DNA of 64,000 nt from Phycicoccus sp. (GTDB lineage: Bacteria > Actinomycetota > Actinomycetes > Actinomycetales > Dermatophilaceae), in assembly GCA_017993715.1 (NCBI GenBank), contig JAGOME010000010.1:1-64000 (forward strand), written 5' to 3'. The position numbers and the translations under genes were made by a program. Position 1 is the first letter of the stretch; each line of letters opens with the position of its first letter. The notes beneath the pieces are model-generated. The model made no database searches. It was not told the origin of the DNA and was given only the letters and a program-made list of their open reading frames with translations. This document shows positions 35,416 to 45,256 of this stretch, piece by piece.

Positions 35416-37059
35416 GTGACCCCCGAGCAGTTGTCCCAGGCGATCCAGGCTGCCCTCCAGGGCGCCGTCGACGACGGTGCTCTCGCCGTGTCCGTGCCCG
35501 ACGAGGTGCGCGTCGAACGACCCCGCAGCGCCGGACACGGAGACTGGTCCACCAACGTCGCCTTGCAGCTCGCCAAGCCAGCCGGAATGCCGCCGCGGGA
35601 CGTCGCCACTGTCCTCGCCGGGCGCGTGAGCGAGATCGCCGGCGTCGCCAAGGTCGACATCGCTGGCCCCGGCTTCCTCAACATCACCCTCGACGCGGCC
35701 AGTGCAGGGGAGCTGGCCCGCGCCATTGTCGACCAGGGCACGGCATTCGGGGCGGGCCAATCCGAGGCCGGACGCAACGTCAACCTCGAGTACATCTCGG
35801 CGAACCCAACTGGACCCCTTCACATCGGCCACACCCGCTGGGCGGCCCTCGGTGACGCCATGGTGCGCCTGCTGCGCGCCACCGGCGCCAAGGTCACGGC
35901 CGAGTACTACATCAACGACGCCGGGGCGCAGGCCGACAAGCTCGGCGGATCGGTCCTGGCGTCGCTGCGCGGGCAGGACGCCCCCGAGGGCGGGTACTCG
36001 GGGGAGTACGTCGAGGGACTGGCGGCGCTCGTCGTCGCCGCGCACCCGGACATCCTGGACCGCCCGCACGACGAGGCCATCGCGCTTGCCTGGGCGGTGG
36101 CCTACCCCGCCCAACTTGCGGCGATCAAGGCGACGCTGGATCGCTTCAACGTCCATTTCGATGTGTGGTTCTCCGAGAAGGCTCTGCATGATGCGGGCGC
36201 CGTCGAGCAGGCCATCGCCCGGCTGCGCGAGCAGGGGCACGTCGAGGACCGGGAGGGCGCGATCTGGTTGCGCACCACCGATTTCAGTGACGACAAGGAC
36301 CGGGTGCTCATCCGCGCCAACGGCGCGCCCACGTACTTCGCTGCCGATGCGGCGTACTACCTGTCCAAGCGCGACCGCGGCTTCGACGAGAAGATCTACC
36401 TCCTGGGTGCTGACCACCACGGCTACATCAATCGACTCAAGGCGATCGCGGCGGCGGCCGGGGATGACCCCGAGCACCACATTGAGGTCAAGATCGGCCA
36501 ACTCGTCAACATCGCCGGTGAGCGGATGGGCAAACGGCGCGGCAATGCCTTGTACATGGACGAGCTGATCGAATGGCTCGGCAGCGATGCCCTGCGCTAC
36601 AGCCTCGCCCGCTACCCCGCGGATAGCCCGCTCTCCCTCGACGGAGAGGAGCTGCGCCGCCAGACCAACGACAACCCCGTCTTCTACGTCCAGTACGCCC
36701 ATGCGCGCACGGCGGGAGTCGGCCGGTTGGCCGCGGACGACGGGGTCAGTCGGGCCGACGGCTTCGACCCCGCCCTGCTCAGCGACCCGACCGAGGCCGC
36801 GCTGCTCGCGACTCTCGGGGACTACCCGCGGATCGTCGCTCAGGCGGCCACCCTGCTTGAGCCGCACCGGGTCGCGCGCTACCTGGAGGATCTCGCCGGT
36901 CGCTACCACAAGTGGTACGACACGTGCCGGGTACGCCCGACCGCGGATGAGACCGTCACCGACCTGCACCGGACCCGGTTGTGGCTCAACGACGCCACGC
37001 GCCAGGTGCTGGCCAACGGACTCGCCCTGCTCGGCGTGTCTGCGCCTGACCGTATGTGA
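35416..37059 (+). CDS. argS: Arginyl-tRNA synthetase
   Basis: 547 residues, class I. The N-terminal ArgRS-specific domain (SAGHGDWSTNVALQLAKPAG) recognises the tRNA elbow. The catalytic motif PTGPLHIGHTRWAALGDA (HIGH near residue 136) and the KMSKS counterpart GERMGKRRGN (near 372) are both present; EYYINDAGAQ and YFAADAAYYL are further landmarks. The anticodon-binding C-domain ends NGLALLGVSAPDRM. GTG start, no Shine-Dalgarno, TAGACT six bases ahead. It heads the argS-lysA-hom-thrC-thrB-rho run that is conserved in actinobacteria, and is divergent from tRNA-Arg(CCG). Confidence 0.96.
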   Translation: MTPEQLSQAIQAALQGAVDDGALAVSVPDEVRVERPRSAGHGDWSTNVALQLAKPAGMPPRDVATVLAGRVSEIAGVAKVDIAGPGFLNITLDAASAGELARAIVDQGTAFGAGQSEAGRNVNLEYISANPTGPLHIGHTRWAALGDAMVRLLRATGAKVTAEYYINDAGAQADKLGGSVLASLRGQDAPEGGYSGEYVEGLAALVVAAHPDILDRPHDEAIALAWAVAYPAQLAAIKATLDRFNVHFDVWFSEKALHDAGAVEQAIARLREQGHVEDREGAIWLRTTDFSDDKDRVLIRANGAPTYFAADAAYYLSKRDRGFDEKIYLLGADHHGYINRLKAIAAAAGDDPEHHIEVKIGQLVNIAGERMGKRRGNALYMDELIEWLGSDALRYSLARYPADSPLSLDGEELRRQTNDNPVFYVQYAHARTAGVGRLAADDGVSRADGFDPALLSDPTEAALLATLGDYPRIVAQAATLLEPHRVARYLEDLAGRYHKWYDTCRVRPTADETVTDLHRTRLWLNDATRQVLANGLALLGVSAPDRM

Positions 37060-37094
37060 TGACTGCGCGACGCGCACTGTAAGGAAGGTATGCC

Positions 37095-38531
37095 GTGAGG
37101 GCACACGAGGCCGGCGCACTCCACGCCGAGGGCTATGGCGGCCCACCCATTTATTTGCCGTTCCCGCAGAACGTCATGGGACTGACCCCGGCCCTGTGGT
37201 CACAGTCGGTCCGTCGCGATGACGAGGGCCGGCTCGAGGTCGGCGGCCTCGACGTGGTGACCCTCGCCCAGGAGCACGGCACTCCCGCGTACGTCCTGGA
37301 TGAGGCCGACTTCCGGGCTCGGGCCCGGGCGTTTCGCGACGACTTCGGGAGCCAGTTCGACGGCCTTGGTGGTCGGGCCACGATCTACTACGCCGGCAAG
37401 GCCTTCCTCTGTTCGGCTGTCGCGCGCTGGGTGATGGAGGAGGGACTCGGCCTTGACGTATGCAGCGGCGGCGAGCTGGCGGTTGCGCAGCGCGTCGGCT
37501 TCCCTGCCGAACGGATCGGGTTGCACGGCAACAACAAGAGCGTCGCCGAGCTGCGCCAGGCACTGGGCTACGGAGTGGGCCGCATCGTCGTTGACTCGTT
37601 CCAGGAGATCGAGCGCGTCGCCGCAATTGCCGCCGAGCTCGGCGTCCGCGCCCCGGTGATGATCCGGGTCACGGTCGGGGTCGAGGCGCACACCCACGAG
37701 TTCATCGCCACCGGCCATGAGGACCAGAAGTTCGGCTTCAGCCTGACCGGTGGGGTGGCCTTCCAGGCCGCCACCGTGATCCTGGAGCACCGGGACACCC
37801 TCGAGTTGCTCGGGCTGCACAGTCACATCGGCAGCCAGATCTTCGACACCAGCGGCTTCGAGATGTCCGCGCGTCGCCTCGTCCAACTCCATGCCGAGAT
37901 CGCCGCAGAACTGGGCCATGACTGTCCCGAAATCGACTTCGGAGGCGGCTTCGGCATTGCCTACACCTCCCAGCACACCCCGCTCGGCCCCGGAGTGCTG
38001 GGTGAACAACTGGCCAGCATCGTCGCCCGCGAGTTCAAGGCGATCGGCAACGGCGACCTGGCGACCGTGCCCCACGTGTCCATCGAGCCGGGGCGCGCCA
38101 TCGTCGGCACCAGCACGATGACCCTCTACGAAGTGGGCACCGTCAAGCCGGTCTCGATCGATGACGGTCACGTCCGGACCTACGTCTCGATCGACGGTGG
38201 CATGAGCGACAACGTGCGCCCGGCCCTCTACGAAGCCGACTACTCCTGCACGCTGGCCAACCGCTCGTCGGAGGCGACGCCGATCGTCGTGCGGGTCGTC
38301 GGCAAACACTGCGAGAGTGGCGACATCGTCGTCCTCGACGAGTGGCTCCCCGCAGATGTGGCCCCGGGTGACCTCATCGCCGTGCCGGGGACCGGCGCCT
38401 ACTGCCGCAGCCTGTCCAGCCAGTACAACCACACGCCGAGGCCGCCGGTCGTGGCGGTCGGCGACGGGCAGTCCCGCGTCATCGTGCGGCGCGAGACCAT
38501 CGAGGACCTGCTCGCGCTCGACGTGGACTGA
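37095..38531 (+). CDS. lysA: Diaminopimelate decarboxylase
   Basis: 478 residues, PLP alanine-racemase fold. The PLP Lys is in IYYAGKAFLC (near residue 102); GLHSHIGSQIFDT binds the cofactor phosphate region, IDFGGGFGIAYTS follows, and the C-terminal barrel shows EPGRAIVG and VVGKHCESGDIV (Cys-Glu of the second subunit's active site). It converts meso-diaminopimelate to lysine. An N-terminal extension of about 30 residues precedes the fold (AGALHAEGYGG), as often seen in actinobacteria. AAGGAAG lies 8 bases before the GTG. Confidence 0.96.
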   Translation: MRAHEAGALHAEGYGGPPIYLPFPQNVMGLTPALWSQSVRRDDEGRLEVGGLDVVTLAQEHGTPAYVLDEADFRARARAFRDDFGSQFDGLGGRATIYYAGKAFLCSAVARWVMEEGLGLDVCSGGELAVAQRVGFPAERIGLHGNNKSVAELRQALGYGVGRIVVDSFQEIERVAAIAAELGVRAPVMIRVTVGVEAHTHEFIATGHEDQKFGFSLTGGVAFQAATVILEHRDTLELLGLHSHIGSQIFDTSGFEMSARRLVQLHAEIAAELGHDCPEIDFGGGFGIAYTSQHTPLGPGVLGEQLASIVAREFKAIGNGDLATVPHVSIEPGRAIVGTSTMTLYEVGTVKPVSIDDGHVRTYVSIDGGMSDNVRPALYEADYSCTLANRSSEATPIVVRVVGKHCESGDIVVLDEWLPADVAPGDLIAVPGTGAYCRSLSSQYNHTPRPPVVAVGDGQSRVIVRRETIEDLLALDVD

Positions 38532-38642
38532 CCGCCCGCGCGTCCGGCCGGTGGCCGACATGCGGGACAATGGCCGGGAACTCCTGTGCGCGCGGGCGAG
38601 AATCGCCGCCAGGTGCCCCTCATCTTTCACGACAAGGAATCG

Positions 38643-39977
38643 GTGACAACTGTGGTGACTGCCCTGCGCGACGACGTGGCCCCCGTCCGGGTTGCGCTGC
38701 TCGGCTGTGGCGTGGTCGGGTCGGCGGTGGCTCGACTCCTCGTCGAGAATGCCGACGACCTGGCTGCCCGGGTCGGTGCCCCGCTCACGCTGGTGGGGAT
38801 TGCGGTGCGACGCCCTGCCCTGCCGCGCCCCGAGGTGCCGGTCGACCCGGCGCTGTTCACGGCCGACGCCCAAGACCTCATGACGCGTGCGGACGTCGTC
38901 GTCGAGGTCGTCGGCGGCATCGAGCCGGCACGCGGCCTGATCCTGTCGGCCATGCGGCACGGGGCGTCCGTCGTCACCGCCAACAAGGCACTTCTGGCCG
39001 AGGACGGACCCAGCCTGTATGCCGCGGCCGCCGAGCACGGCGTCGACCTGTACTACGAAGCGGCCGTGGCGGGGGCGATCCCCATCCTGCGCCCCATCCG
39101 CGAGTCGCTCGCCGGCGACCGCGTGCGACGTGTCATCGGCATCGTCAATGGCACGACCAACTACGTGCTGGACAAGATGGATACCACGGGGGCCTCCCTT
39201 CAGGACACCGTGGAGCAGGCTCAGGCCCTCGGCTATGCCGAGGCCGACCCGACAGCCGACATCGAGGGTTTCGACGCCGCCGCCAAAGCAGCGATTCTCG
39301 CCTCTCTGGCGTTCCACACCCGCGTCTCCATCGCCGACGTGCACCGCGAGGGCATCACCCAGGTGACCTCGGCCGATGTCGATGCGGCCAAGGACATGGA
39401 CTGCGTCGTCAAGCTACTCGCCATCTGTGAACGGGTCGACACCGATCACGGGGAAGCCGTCAGCGTGCGGGTGCATCCGGCCATGGTGCGTCGCGCGCAC
39501 CCGCTGGGGTCGGTGCGGGACGCCTTTAATGCCGTCTTCGTCGAGTCCGAGGCAGCCGGTCAGCTCATGTTCTATGGCAAGGGTGCCGGCGGGGACCCCA
39601 CCGCCTCTGCCGTGCTCGGCGACTTGGTTGCCGTGGCCCGGCACAAGGTCGGGGGAGCCCGAGGTCCGGGCGAATCCGCCTACGCCGACCTGCCGGTGCT
39701 GCCCATGGGCGCAGCCTTCACGCGCTATCACATCAGCCTCGACGTGGCCGACCGCCCCGGGGTCCTTGCCCAGGTGGCGACGGCATTCGCTGAGCATGGC
39801 GTCTCTATCGAGACCGTGCGCCAGCGGCTCATCGGGACCGGCGGCGAGACCCGAGCCAATCTGGTGGTGGTGACGCACTCGGCGACCGATGCTTCCCTGT
39901 CGGCCACCGTGGAGGCGCTGGCCGCCCTCGACAGCGTGACCGAGGTTCTGTCCGTCCTGCGTGTGGAAGGAGACTGA
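38643..39977 (+). CDS. hom: Homoserine dehydrogenase with ACT domain
   Basis: 444 residues from GTG 38643, preceded by AAGGA at close spacing (4 bases); GTGs at 38652/38655 are alternatives. Rossmann motif [15 protein letters not shown] (near residue 15), substrate segments [23 protein letters not shown] and [13 protein letters not shown], and [16 protein letters not shown]. Residues from about 355 form an ACT domain ([19 protein letters not shown]), the threonine feedback site. It reduces aspartate semialdehyde to homoserine. It leads the hom-thrC-thrB threonine operon. Confidence 0.95.
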   Translation: MTTVVTALRDDVAPVRVALLGCGVVGSAVARLLVENADDLAARVGAPLTLVGIAVRRPALPRPEVPVDPALFTADAQDLMTRADVVVEVVGGIEPARGLILSAMRHGASVVTANKALLAEDGPSLYAAAAEHGVDLYYEAAVAGAIPILRPIRESLAGDRVRRVIGIVNGTTNYVLDKMDTTGASLQDTVEQAQALGYAEADPTADIEGFDAAAKAAILASLAFHTRVSIADVHREGITQVTSADVDAAKDMDCVVKLLAICERVDTDHGEAVSVRVHPAMVRRAHPLGSVRDAFNAVFVESEAAGQLMFYGKGAGGDPTASAVLGDLVAVARHKVGGARGPGESAYADLPVLPMGAAFTRYHISLDVADRPGVLAQVATAFAEHGVSIETVRQRLIGTGGETRANLVVVTHSATDASLSATVEALAALDSVTEVLSVLRVEGD

Positions 39978-39979
39978 CC

Positions 39980-41083
39980 GTGGCAACCTTGTGGCGCGGC
40001 GTCATCCGTGAGTATGCCGACCGTCTCCCGCTGCTGGCGGGCTCGCCGGTGGTCACCCTCCTTGAGGGCGGCACGCCCCTGATCGAGGCCGAGAAACTGT
40101 CTGCCCGGGTCGGGTGCCGGGTCCTGGTCAAGTTCGAGGGTCTGAACCCCACCGGCTCCTTCAAGGACCGCGGCATGACGACCGCGATCTCGGTGGCGGC
40201 CGGCAAGGGCGCCAAGGCGGTCATCTGCGCGAGCACGGGCAACACCTCGGCCAGTGCCGCCGCCTACGCCACCAAGGCGGGCATGACCTGCGCGGTCCTG
40301 GTGCCCGAGGGCAAGATCGCGATGGGCAAGTTGTCCCAGGCGATCGCCCACGGCGCGACCCTGATCCAGGTGGACGGCAACTTCGACGACTGCCTCGAGG
40401 TGGCGCGCAAGCTCGCCGAGGCCTACCCCGTGGAGCTCGTCAACTCCGTCAACCCCGCGCGCATCGAGGGGCAGAAGACCGCGGCCTTCGAGATCGTCGA
40501 CGTCCTCGGCGACGCCCCGGACTATCACGTTCTCCCCGTGGGGAATGCGGGCAACATCACCGCCTACTGGAAGGGCTACGTGGAGTACGCCCAGGAGACG
40601 GTCGGCGCCGACGGGTCGGTCCTGCCAGCGGTGGCGACGCGACGTCCGCGGATGTTCGGCTACCAGGCAGCAGGCGCGGCACCGATCGTCCTCGGCCATC
40701 CCGTGGACCAGCCCGAGACCATCGCCACGGCCATCCGGATCGGCAATCCGGCCTCCTGGGCGCAGGCTGAGGCGGCGCGTGACGAGTCCGGCGGGATCAT
40801 CGACATGGTCACGGACGACGAAATCTTGGCAGCGCACCGACTTCTCTCTTCGCAGGAGGGGGTCTTCGTCGAGCCTGGCTCGGCCGCGAGTATCGCGGGA
40901 TTGCTCAAGGCGGCCGAGGAGGGGCGGTTCGATGCTGGTTCGACCATCGTCTGCACCGTGACCGGGCACGGGTTGAAGGACCCCCAGTGGGCGCTCAAGG
41001 GTGCCGATGGTGTCGAGGTGACCCCCATCCGGGTGCCGGTCGATGCGATGTCGGTTGCCGCCGCGCTCGACCTGAAGGACTGA
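39980..41083 (+). CDS. thrC: Threonine synthase
   Basis: 367 residues, fold type II PLP enzyme. The PLP Lys lies in [15 protein letters not shown] (near residue 60); [16 protein letters not shown] and [16 protein letters not shown] (the phosphate-binding GNAGN) follow; [13 protein letters not shown] ends the fold. It is the short form with no N-terminal extension, normal in actinobacteria. It converts phosphohomoserine to threonine. GGAAGGAGA upstream of the GTG lies at the end of hom; only 2 bases separate the two genes. Confidence 0.96.
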   Translation: MATLWRGVIREYADRLPLLAGSPVVTLLEGGTPLIEAEKLSARVGCRVLVKFEGLNPTGSFKDRGMTTAISVAAGKGAKAVICASTGNTSASAAAYATKAGMTCAVLVPEGKIAMGKLSQAIAHGATLIQVDGNFDDCLEVARKLAEAYPVELVNSVNPARIEGQKTAAFEIVDVLGDAPDYHVLPVGNAGNITAYWKGYVEYAQETVGADGSVLPAVATRRPRMFGYQAAGAAPIVLGHPVDQPETIATAIRIGNPASWAQAEAARDESGGIIDMVTDDEILAAHRLLSSQEGVFVEPGSAASIAGLLKAAEEGRFDAGSTIVCTVTGHGLKDPQWALKGADGVEVTPIRVPVDAMSVAAALDLKD

Positions 41084-41084
41084 C

Positions 41085-42011
41085 GTGACCGCTGCCGTGC
41101 CGGTCGGCACCCGGGTTCGTGTGCGGGTGCCGGCGAGCAGCGCCAACCTCGGTCCCGGCTTTGACTCGGTCGGCCTGGCGCTCGGGGTGTGGGACGAATG
41201 CGAGGTCATCGTGACCGACGCACCGGGGCTGGCGATCGAGGTGACGGGGCAAGGCGGGGACGCGGTGCCCCGCGACGAGTCGCATCTCGTCGTGCGCACG
41301 ATGCGCCGGACCTGGGCGGAGTTGGGGGTGCGCGCTCCGCGGGGTCTGCTGGTGCGGTGCATCAACGCCGTGCCACACGGTCGGGGGATGGGGTCCTCGG
41401 CCACCGCTATCGTGACGGGAATCGTTGTGGCACAGGCGTTATCGAATGCCGCCGCCGGAGTCCCAGGGTTCGACACGGCATTCGTCAACAGCCTGGCTGC
41501 GCGCCTGGAGGGGCATCCGGACAACGCGTCCGCCAGCGTCTTCGGCGGCGCCACCCTTTCGGTGTCCGATGATCCCGACGTGTCGACGACGACCGTCTGT
41601 CTGCCCTTGGATGCGTCCATCGTCCCGGTGGTTTTCGTCCCCGGCGAGCAACTGTCCACGGCCAAGGCGCGCGCGGTGCTGCCCGACCGGGTCGCTCTGG
41701 CCGAGGCCGCCGCCAACAGCGCGCGGGTCGGACTGCTCGTGCACGCGTTGACCCAAGACCCCAGTCTCCTCCTGCCCGCGACCGTGGACCTGCTCCATCA
41801 GGAGCCGCGGCGAGCGTCGTATGCCGCCTCGATGGCCTTGGTGGATCGGCTCCGGGCCGACGGCCATGCCGCGGTGATCAGCGGGGCCGGGCCGTCGGTG
41901 CTCGTCCTCTCGACCGACGAGGTCGCGCCCTCGCTCGCGGCGTATTCCCCTCAAGGGTGGGACGCGATCCTCCCCGGTATCCCCGAACGCGGCGCTCACC
42001 TGGTGCCGTGA
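41085..42011 (+). CDS. thrB: Homoserine kinase
   Basis: 308 residues, GHMP kinase family. ASSANLGPGFDSVGLALG near the N-terminus, the ATP loop VPHGRGMGSSATAIVTG (near residue 92) and the C-terminal ISGAGPSVLVL are the three GHMP motifs. LEGHPDNASASVFGG carries the substrate residues. It phosphorylates homoserine for ThrC. GTG start one base after the thrC stop, so the two are tightly coupled. Last gene before the rho leader. Confidence 0.95.
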   Translation: MTAAVPVGTRVRVRVPASSANLGPGFDSVGLALGVWDECEVIVTDAPGLAIEVTGQGGDAVPRDESHLVVRTMRRTWAELGVRAPRGLLVRCINAVPHGRGMGSSATAIVTGIVVAQALSNAAAGVPGFDTAFVNSLAARLEGHPDNASASVFGGATLSVSDDPDVSTTTVCLPLDASIVPVVFVPGEQLSTAKARAVLPDRVALAEAAANSARVGLLVHALTQDPSLLLPATVDLLHQEPRRASYAASMALVDRLRADGHAAVISGAGPSVLVLSTDEVAPSLAAYSPQGWDAILPGIPERGAHLVP

Positions 42012-42105
42012 GGCCCACGCCTGCATTCACGATTCGCGAGGGTGCCGTGTCTCCTGGTGAAGGTGTGAGAACCACGGCGACCCCAGTGGTACTGTGGAGG
42101 ACACA

Positions 42106-42159
42106 GTGACTGCGAAGCGAGCAACCGCTCACCGCACGCTGAATCCCCCACCACAGTGA
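42106..42159 (+). CDS. Possible 17-codon leader ORF upstream of rho
   Basis: GTG 42106 to TGA 42157-42159, peptide TAKRATAHRTLNPPPQ after the initiator. GTGGAGGA sits 5 bases before the GTG, a better ribosome site than most genes here. The ORF ends in three prolines, and its final codons and stop lie inside a hairpin, which resembles attenuator leaders. No homologue is known to me. Translation is not proven. Confidence 0.4.
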   Translation: MTAKRATAHRTLNPPPQ

Positions 42160-42195
42160 GCCCCAGGCGACATCGCAGGGGCGCTAGCGGTGGGG
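42146..42195 (+). promoter_or_regulatory. Structured rho leader, possible attenuator
   Basis: CCCCACC (42146-42152) pairs with GGTGGGG (42189-42195) and encloses a second hairpin, CCCC (42161-42164) with GGGG (42178-42181) extended by GCGA/TCGC. The outer arm covers the last codons of the leader ORF. rho genes in other bacteria are controlled by attenuation in the leader; this structure is a candidate. The whole 284-base gap between thrB and rho holds nothing else recognisable. Confidence 0.4.
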
Positions 42196-42295
42196 TGGGA
42201 ATCATCCAACATGGCCCTGGCTCGTATGCCAACGGCCTTCACATGGGCTCACCCGTCGTGTCACGGGGAGTCACAGACGAGGGGAAGGATCCTTC

Positions 42296-44182
42296 GTGAC
42301 CGATACCACCATCGAGGCCCCCGCCCGTAGGTCGGGTTCGCTGTCGGCGATGAAAGTCGCCGAGCTGCAAGGGCTGGCCTCGAGCATGGGGATCAGTGGG
42401 ACCGCCAAGATGCGCAAGAGCGACCTCGTCGAGGTCATCAAGGCGCGCCAGGGCGGACAGAGCGCACCCGATGCGCCGCAGTCCCAGGCCCCGCGCAAGA
42501 CCTCGCGGCGCGCCACCACCGGTGTCGCCGCCCCGGAAGCCGCGCCCGTGCAGACCCCGGTTCAGCCAGAACTGACGCCGGAGCCGATGACGCGAAGCGG
42601 GGCCGCAGCCGACCGGGCCGAGCGTCCGGAGCGTGGCGAGCAGAACGAGCGCCGCGAGACCGCCAGCCGCCCGGACCGTCCGGCCCGCCAGGACCGCTCC
42701 AGCCGTCAGGACCGCGACCGCCAGCAGGGCGCCGAGTCCCGCACCGAGCGGACGGACCGGAATGACCGCACGGATCGTGCTGACCGGGCTGACCGGCCGG
42801 CTTCGGAGCCACGCCCGGCCGAGCAGGACGAGCGGAGTCAAGGCCAAGGCGGTCAGCAGAGCCGCTGGAGCGAGGACGACGATGGCAGCCGCACCGGCCG
42901 CCGCCGCCGTAACCGCAACCGGAGCCGTGACAAGCGGCCCGTCGCCGGACGCCCGGCGGGCAGCTCGGGTGAGGACAACGAGCCGCAGATCACCGAGGAC
43001 GATGTCTTGGTGCCCGTGGCCGGCATTCTCGATGTGCTCGACACCTACGCGTTCGTGCGGACCACTGGCTACCTGCCCGGTCCCAACGACATCTATGTCC
43101 CCCTGGCCATGGTCAAGCGCCATGGTCTGCGCAAGGGCGACGCCGTCACCGGCGCCATCAAGGCCGCCCGTGAGGGTGAGGAGCCGCTGACCCAGCTGGT
43201 CGGGGGACGCAACAACCGGCAGAAGTACGTCGCCCTCGCCCGCCTGGACTCCGTCAATGGCGCGACCCCCGACGAGGCTCGCCGCCGCCCGGACTTCGGC
43301 AAGCTCACCCCGCTCTACCCGCAGGACCGCCTGCGTCTGGAGACCGAGGCGAGCGTCCTGACGACCCGCCTGATCGACCTGGTCGCGCCGATCGGTAAGG
43401 GCCAGCGCGGCCTGCTTGTGGCTCCGGCCAAGGCTGGCAAGACGCTGATCCTGCAGGCCATCGCCAACGCCATCACGACCAACAACCCCGAGTGTCACCT
43501 CATGGTCGTGCTGGTCGATGAGCGCCCCGAGGAAGTCACCGACATGCAGCGCGCGGTCAAGGGTGAGGTCATCGCCTCCACCTTCGATCGTCCTGCCGAG
43601 GACCACACGACGGTCGCGGAGCTGGCCATCGAGCGGGCCAAACGCCTGGTCGAGCTCGGCCATGACGTCGTCGTGCTGCTCGACTCGATCACCCGACTGG
43701 GTCGCGCCTACAACCTCGCCGCACCGGCGAGCGGGCGGATCCTCTCTGGGGGCGTCGACTCGGCCGCGCTGTACCCGCCCAAGAAGTTCTTCGGCGCAGC
43801 CCGCAACATCGAGGACGGCGGCTCGCTGACGATCCTGGCCACGGCCCTGGTCGAGACCGGGTCGCGGATGGACGAGGTCATCTTCGAGGAGTTCAAGGGC
43901 ACCGGAAACATGGAGCTCAAGCTCGATCGGCAGCTGGCCAACCGTCGGATCTTCCCCGCGGTCGACATCAACAACTCGGGAACGCGCCGCGAGGAGATCC
44001 TCCTGGCGCCCGAGGAGCTGAAGATCACCTGGAAGCTGCGTCGCGTCCTGGCCGCGCTCGATGCCCAACAGGGCATGGAGTTGCTGCTCGATCGGCTGCG
44101 CAAGACCAAGACCAACTACGAGTTCCTCATGCAGGTCCAGCAGACCAGCTCGATTCGGCTCGAGGACGACAACGAGGACTGA
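42296..44182 (+). CDS. rho: Transcription termination factor Rho with long charged insertion
   Basis: 628 residues against about 420 in E. coli. The N-terminal helical domain ([17 protein letters not shown]) is followed by an insertion of about 170 residues (60-235) made of Arg/Asp/Glu/Gln runs such as [20 protein letters not shown]. The RNA-binding cold-shock-like domain ([20 protein letters not shown]) and the ATPase follow: Walker [14 protein letters not shown] near residue 380, Walker [13 protein letters not shown], and the Q/R-loop region. Such insertions are characteristic of actinobacterial Rho and add RNA affinity. GTG start; AGGGGAAGGA lies upstream. Confidence 0.96.
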   Translation: MTDTTIEAPARRSGSLSAMKVAELQGLASSMGISGTAKMRKSDLVEVIKARQGGQSAPDAPQSQAPRKTSRRATTGVAAPEAAPVQTPVQPELTPEPMTRSGAAADRAERPERGEQNERRETASRPDRPARQDRSSRQDRDRQQGAESRTERTDRNDRTDRADRADRPASEPRPAEQDERSQGQGGQQSRWSEDDDGSRTGRRRRNRNRSRDKRPVAGRPAGSSGEDNEPQITEDDVLVPVAGILDVLDTYAFVRTTGYLPGPNDIYVPLAMVKRHGLRKGDAVTGAIKAAREGEEPLTQLVGGRNNRQKYVALARLDSVNGATPDEARRRPDFGKLTPLYPQDRLRLETEASVLTTRLIDLVAPIGKGQRGLLVAPAKAGKTLILQAIANAITTNNPECHLMVVLVDERPEEVTDMQRAVKGEVIASTFDRPAEDHTTVAELAIERAKRLVELGHDVVVLLDSITRLGRAYNLAAPASGRILSGGVDSAALYPPKKFFGAARNIEDGGSLTILATALVETGSRMDEVIFEEFKGTGNMELKLDRQLANRRIFPAVDINNSGTRREEILLAPEELKITWKLRRVLAALDAQQGMELLLDRLRKTKTNYEFLMQVQQTSSIRLEDDNED

Positions 44183-44197
44183 TCCTGCGACGCGTCA

Positions 44198-44244
44198 CAC
44201 CGCGGGCGGCATTCCTGATGAGGTCAGGAATGCCGCCCGCGGTG
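44198..44244 (+). terminator. Rho-independent terminator of rho, built on GAATGCCG arms
   Basis: Perfect 21-bp stem (arm CACCGCGGGCGGCATTCCTG, 44198 onward) with a 5-base loop TGAGG, starting 15 bases after the rho stop. It uses the recurring word GAATGCCG in both arms, like the manA/sodN terminator, and has a similar loop (NGAGG). Confidence 0.82.
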
Positions 44245-44280
44245 CGTGTGTGAGGACGCGTCTGTGATGAGGTGTCCCTC

Positions 44281-45195
44281 ATGTCCGTCTCCTCCGAGCT
44301 GGTCCCGCGCGGCCGTCGCCGTGCGGCGATCGAGCACCCTGTCTCGGCTGTCCTCGCCGGGGGCGTTCTCTTCGGAACCGCCGGGGTGGCCCAGGGGCTG
44401 GCCGACGTGGCCGCCTCACCCATCTCGGTGGGGGCCGTCCGGCTGGCTGGAGGCGCGCTCGCCCTGACGGTCTACCTCGCGCTGCGAGGGGTGTCGCCCC
44501 TGCACCTGGTACGCCTGTGGAAGGCCAAGGCGACTCTCATTGCTGGCTTGGGCGCGGGCCTTTACCAGCCGTTCTTCTTTGCGGGAATCGGGTATGCCGG
44601 GGTGCCGTTGGCCACCCTCGTCGCCGTCGGCAGCGGGCCGCTGCTCACCGGGATCCTGGCGTGGCTGTTGTCGGGGGAGCGGCCGCGGCGGACGTGGTTC
44701 ATCGCCACGAGCGTCTGCGTGGTCGGGCTCGCGATCCTCACCGGGTCGGGCGGCGGCGGGAGTGCCCTGATCGGGGCGGGGCTCGCGCTCGGCGCGGGTG
44801 CGTCGAGCGCGCTCTACAACGTCATGGCCAAACGGCTGCTGGCCCGGGGCGTGCCCCTGCTGGAGATCCTCGCCTCGACGTTTCTGTTCGGGTCGGTCGT
44901 GGTTGCCCCCGCAGCCCTCTGGTTCGGCCTGGGCTGGTTGGGCACCTGGCGGGGGGCCGCGCTCGCGGTCTATCTCGGCCTGGCCACGATGGCTCTGGCC
45001 AACTTCCTGTTCACGCGGGGCCTCGGCGGACTGCCGGCCGCGACGGCGGCGACACTGGTCCTCGTCGACCCACTCACGGCCACGGTGCTCGGGGCGGTCC
45101 TGCTCGGGCAGGTCTTGTCCCCGATCGGCCTCGTCGGGCTTGCCGTCCTGTTTGTCGGGCTCCTCCTCCAGGGCATCTGGGCCCGCAAGGGGTGA
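44281..45195 (+). CDS. EamA/DMT-family transporter
   Basis: 304 residues with ten hydrophobic helices in two EamA repeats (AVLAGGVLFGTAGVAQGLA ... GLGAGLYQPFFFAGIGYAG and GLALGAGASSALYNVMAKRL ... LVLVDPLTATVLGAVLLGQ). The VLLGQ/GE-type end motif of the DMT family is present in each half (LLSGERP, LLGQVLS). A metabolite exporter is likely, substrate unknown. It sits between rho and a convergent LLM gene and is not part of the conserved rho-rpmE block, so it was probably inserted there. Start ATG 44281; an in-frame ATG 44272 is possible. Confidence 0.85.
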   Translation: MSVSSELVPRGRRRAAIEHPVSAVLAGGVLFGTAGVAQGLADVAASPISVGAVRLAGGALALTVYLALRGVSPLHLVRLWKAKATLIAGLGAGLYQPFFFAGIGYAGVPLATLVAVGSGPLLTGILAWLLSGERPRRTWFIATSVCVVGLAILTGSGGGGSALIGAGLALGAGASSALYNVMAKRLLARGVPLLEILASTFLFGSVVVAPAALWFGLGWLGTWRGAALAVYLGLATMALANFLFTRGLGGLPAATAATLVLVDPLTATVLGAVLLGQVLSPIGLVGLAVLFVGLLLQGIWARKG

Positions 45196-45256
45196 TCGTG
45201 TCCCGTCCCCAAGCGCTCACGTCGTCAGGCCCGCGGGTTGTTCACGGGCGCGGGTG

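Noticed and set aside
37200-39344. A 714-codon frame antisense to lysA and hom
   Set aside because: Low-complexity Val/Asp/Gly/Leu composition, no motif, lies opposite two clear enzymes; it mirrors their codon bias.
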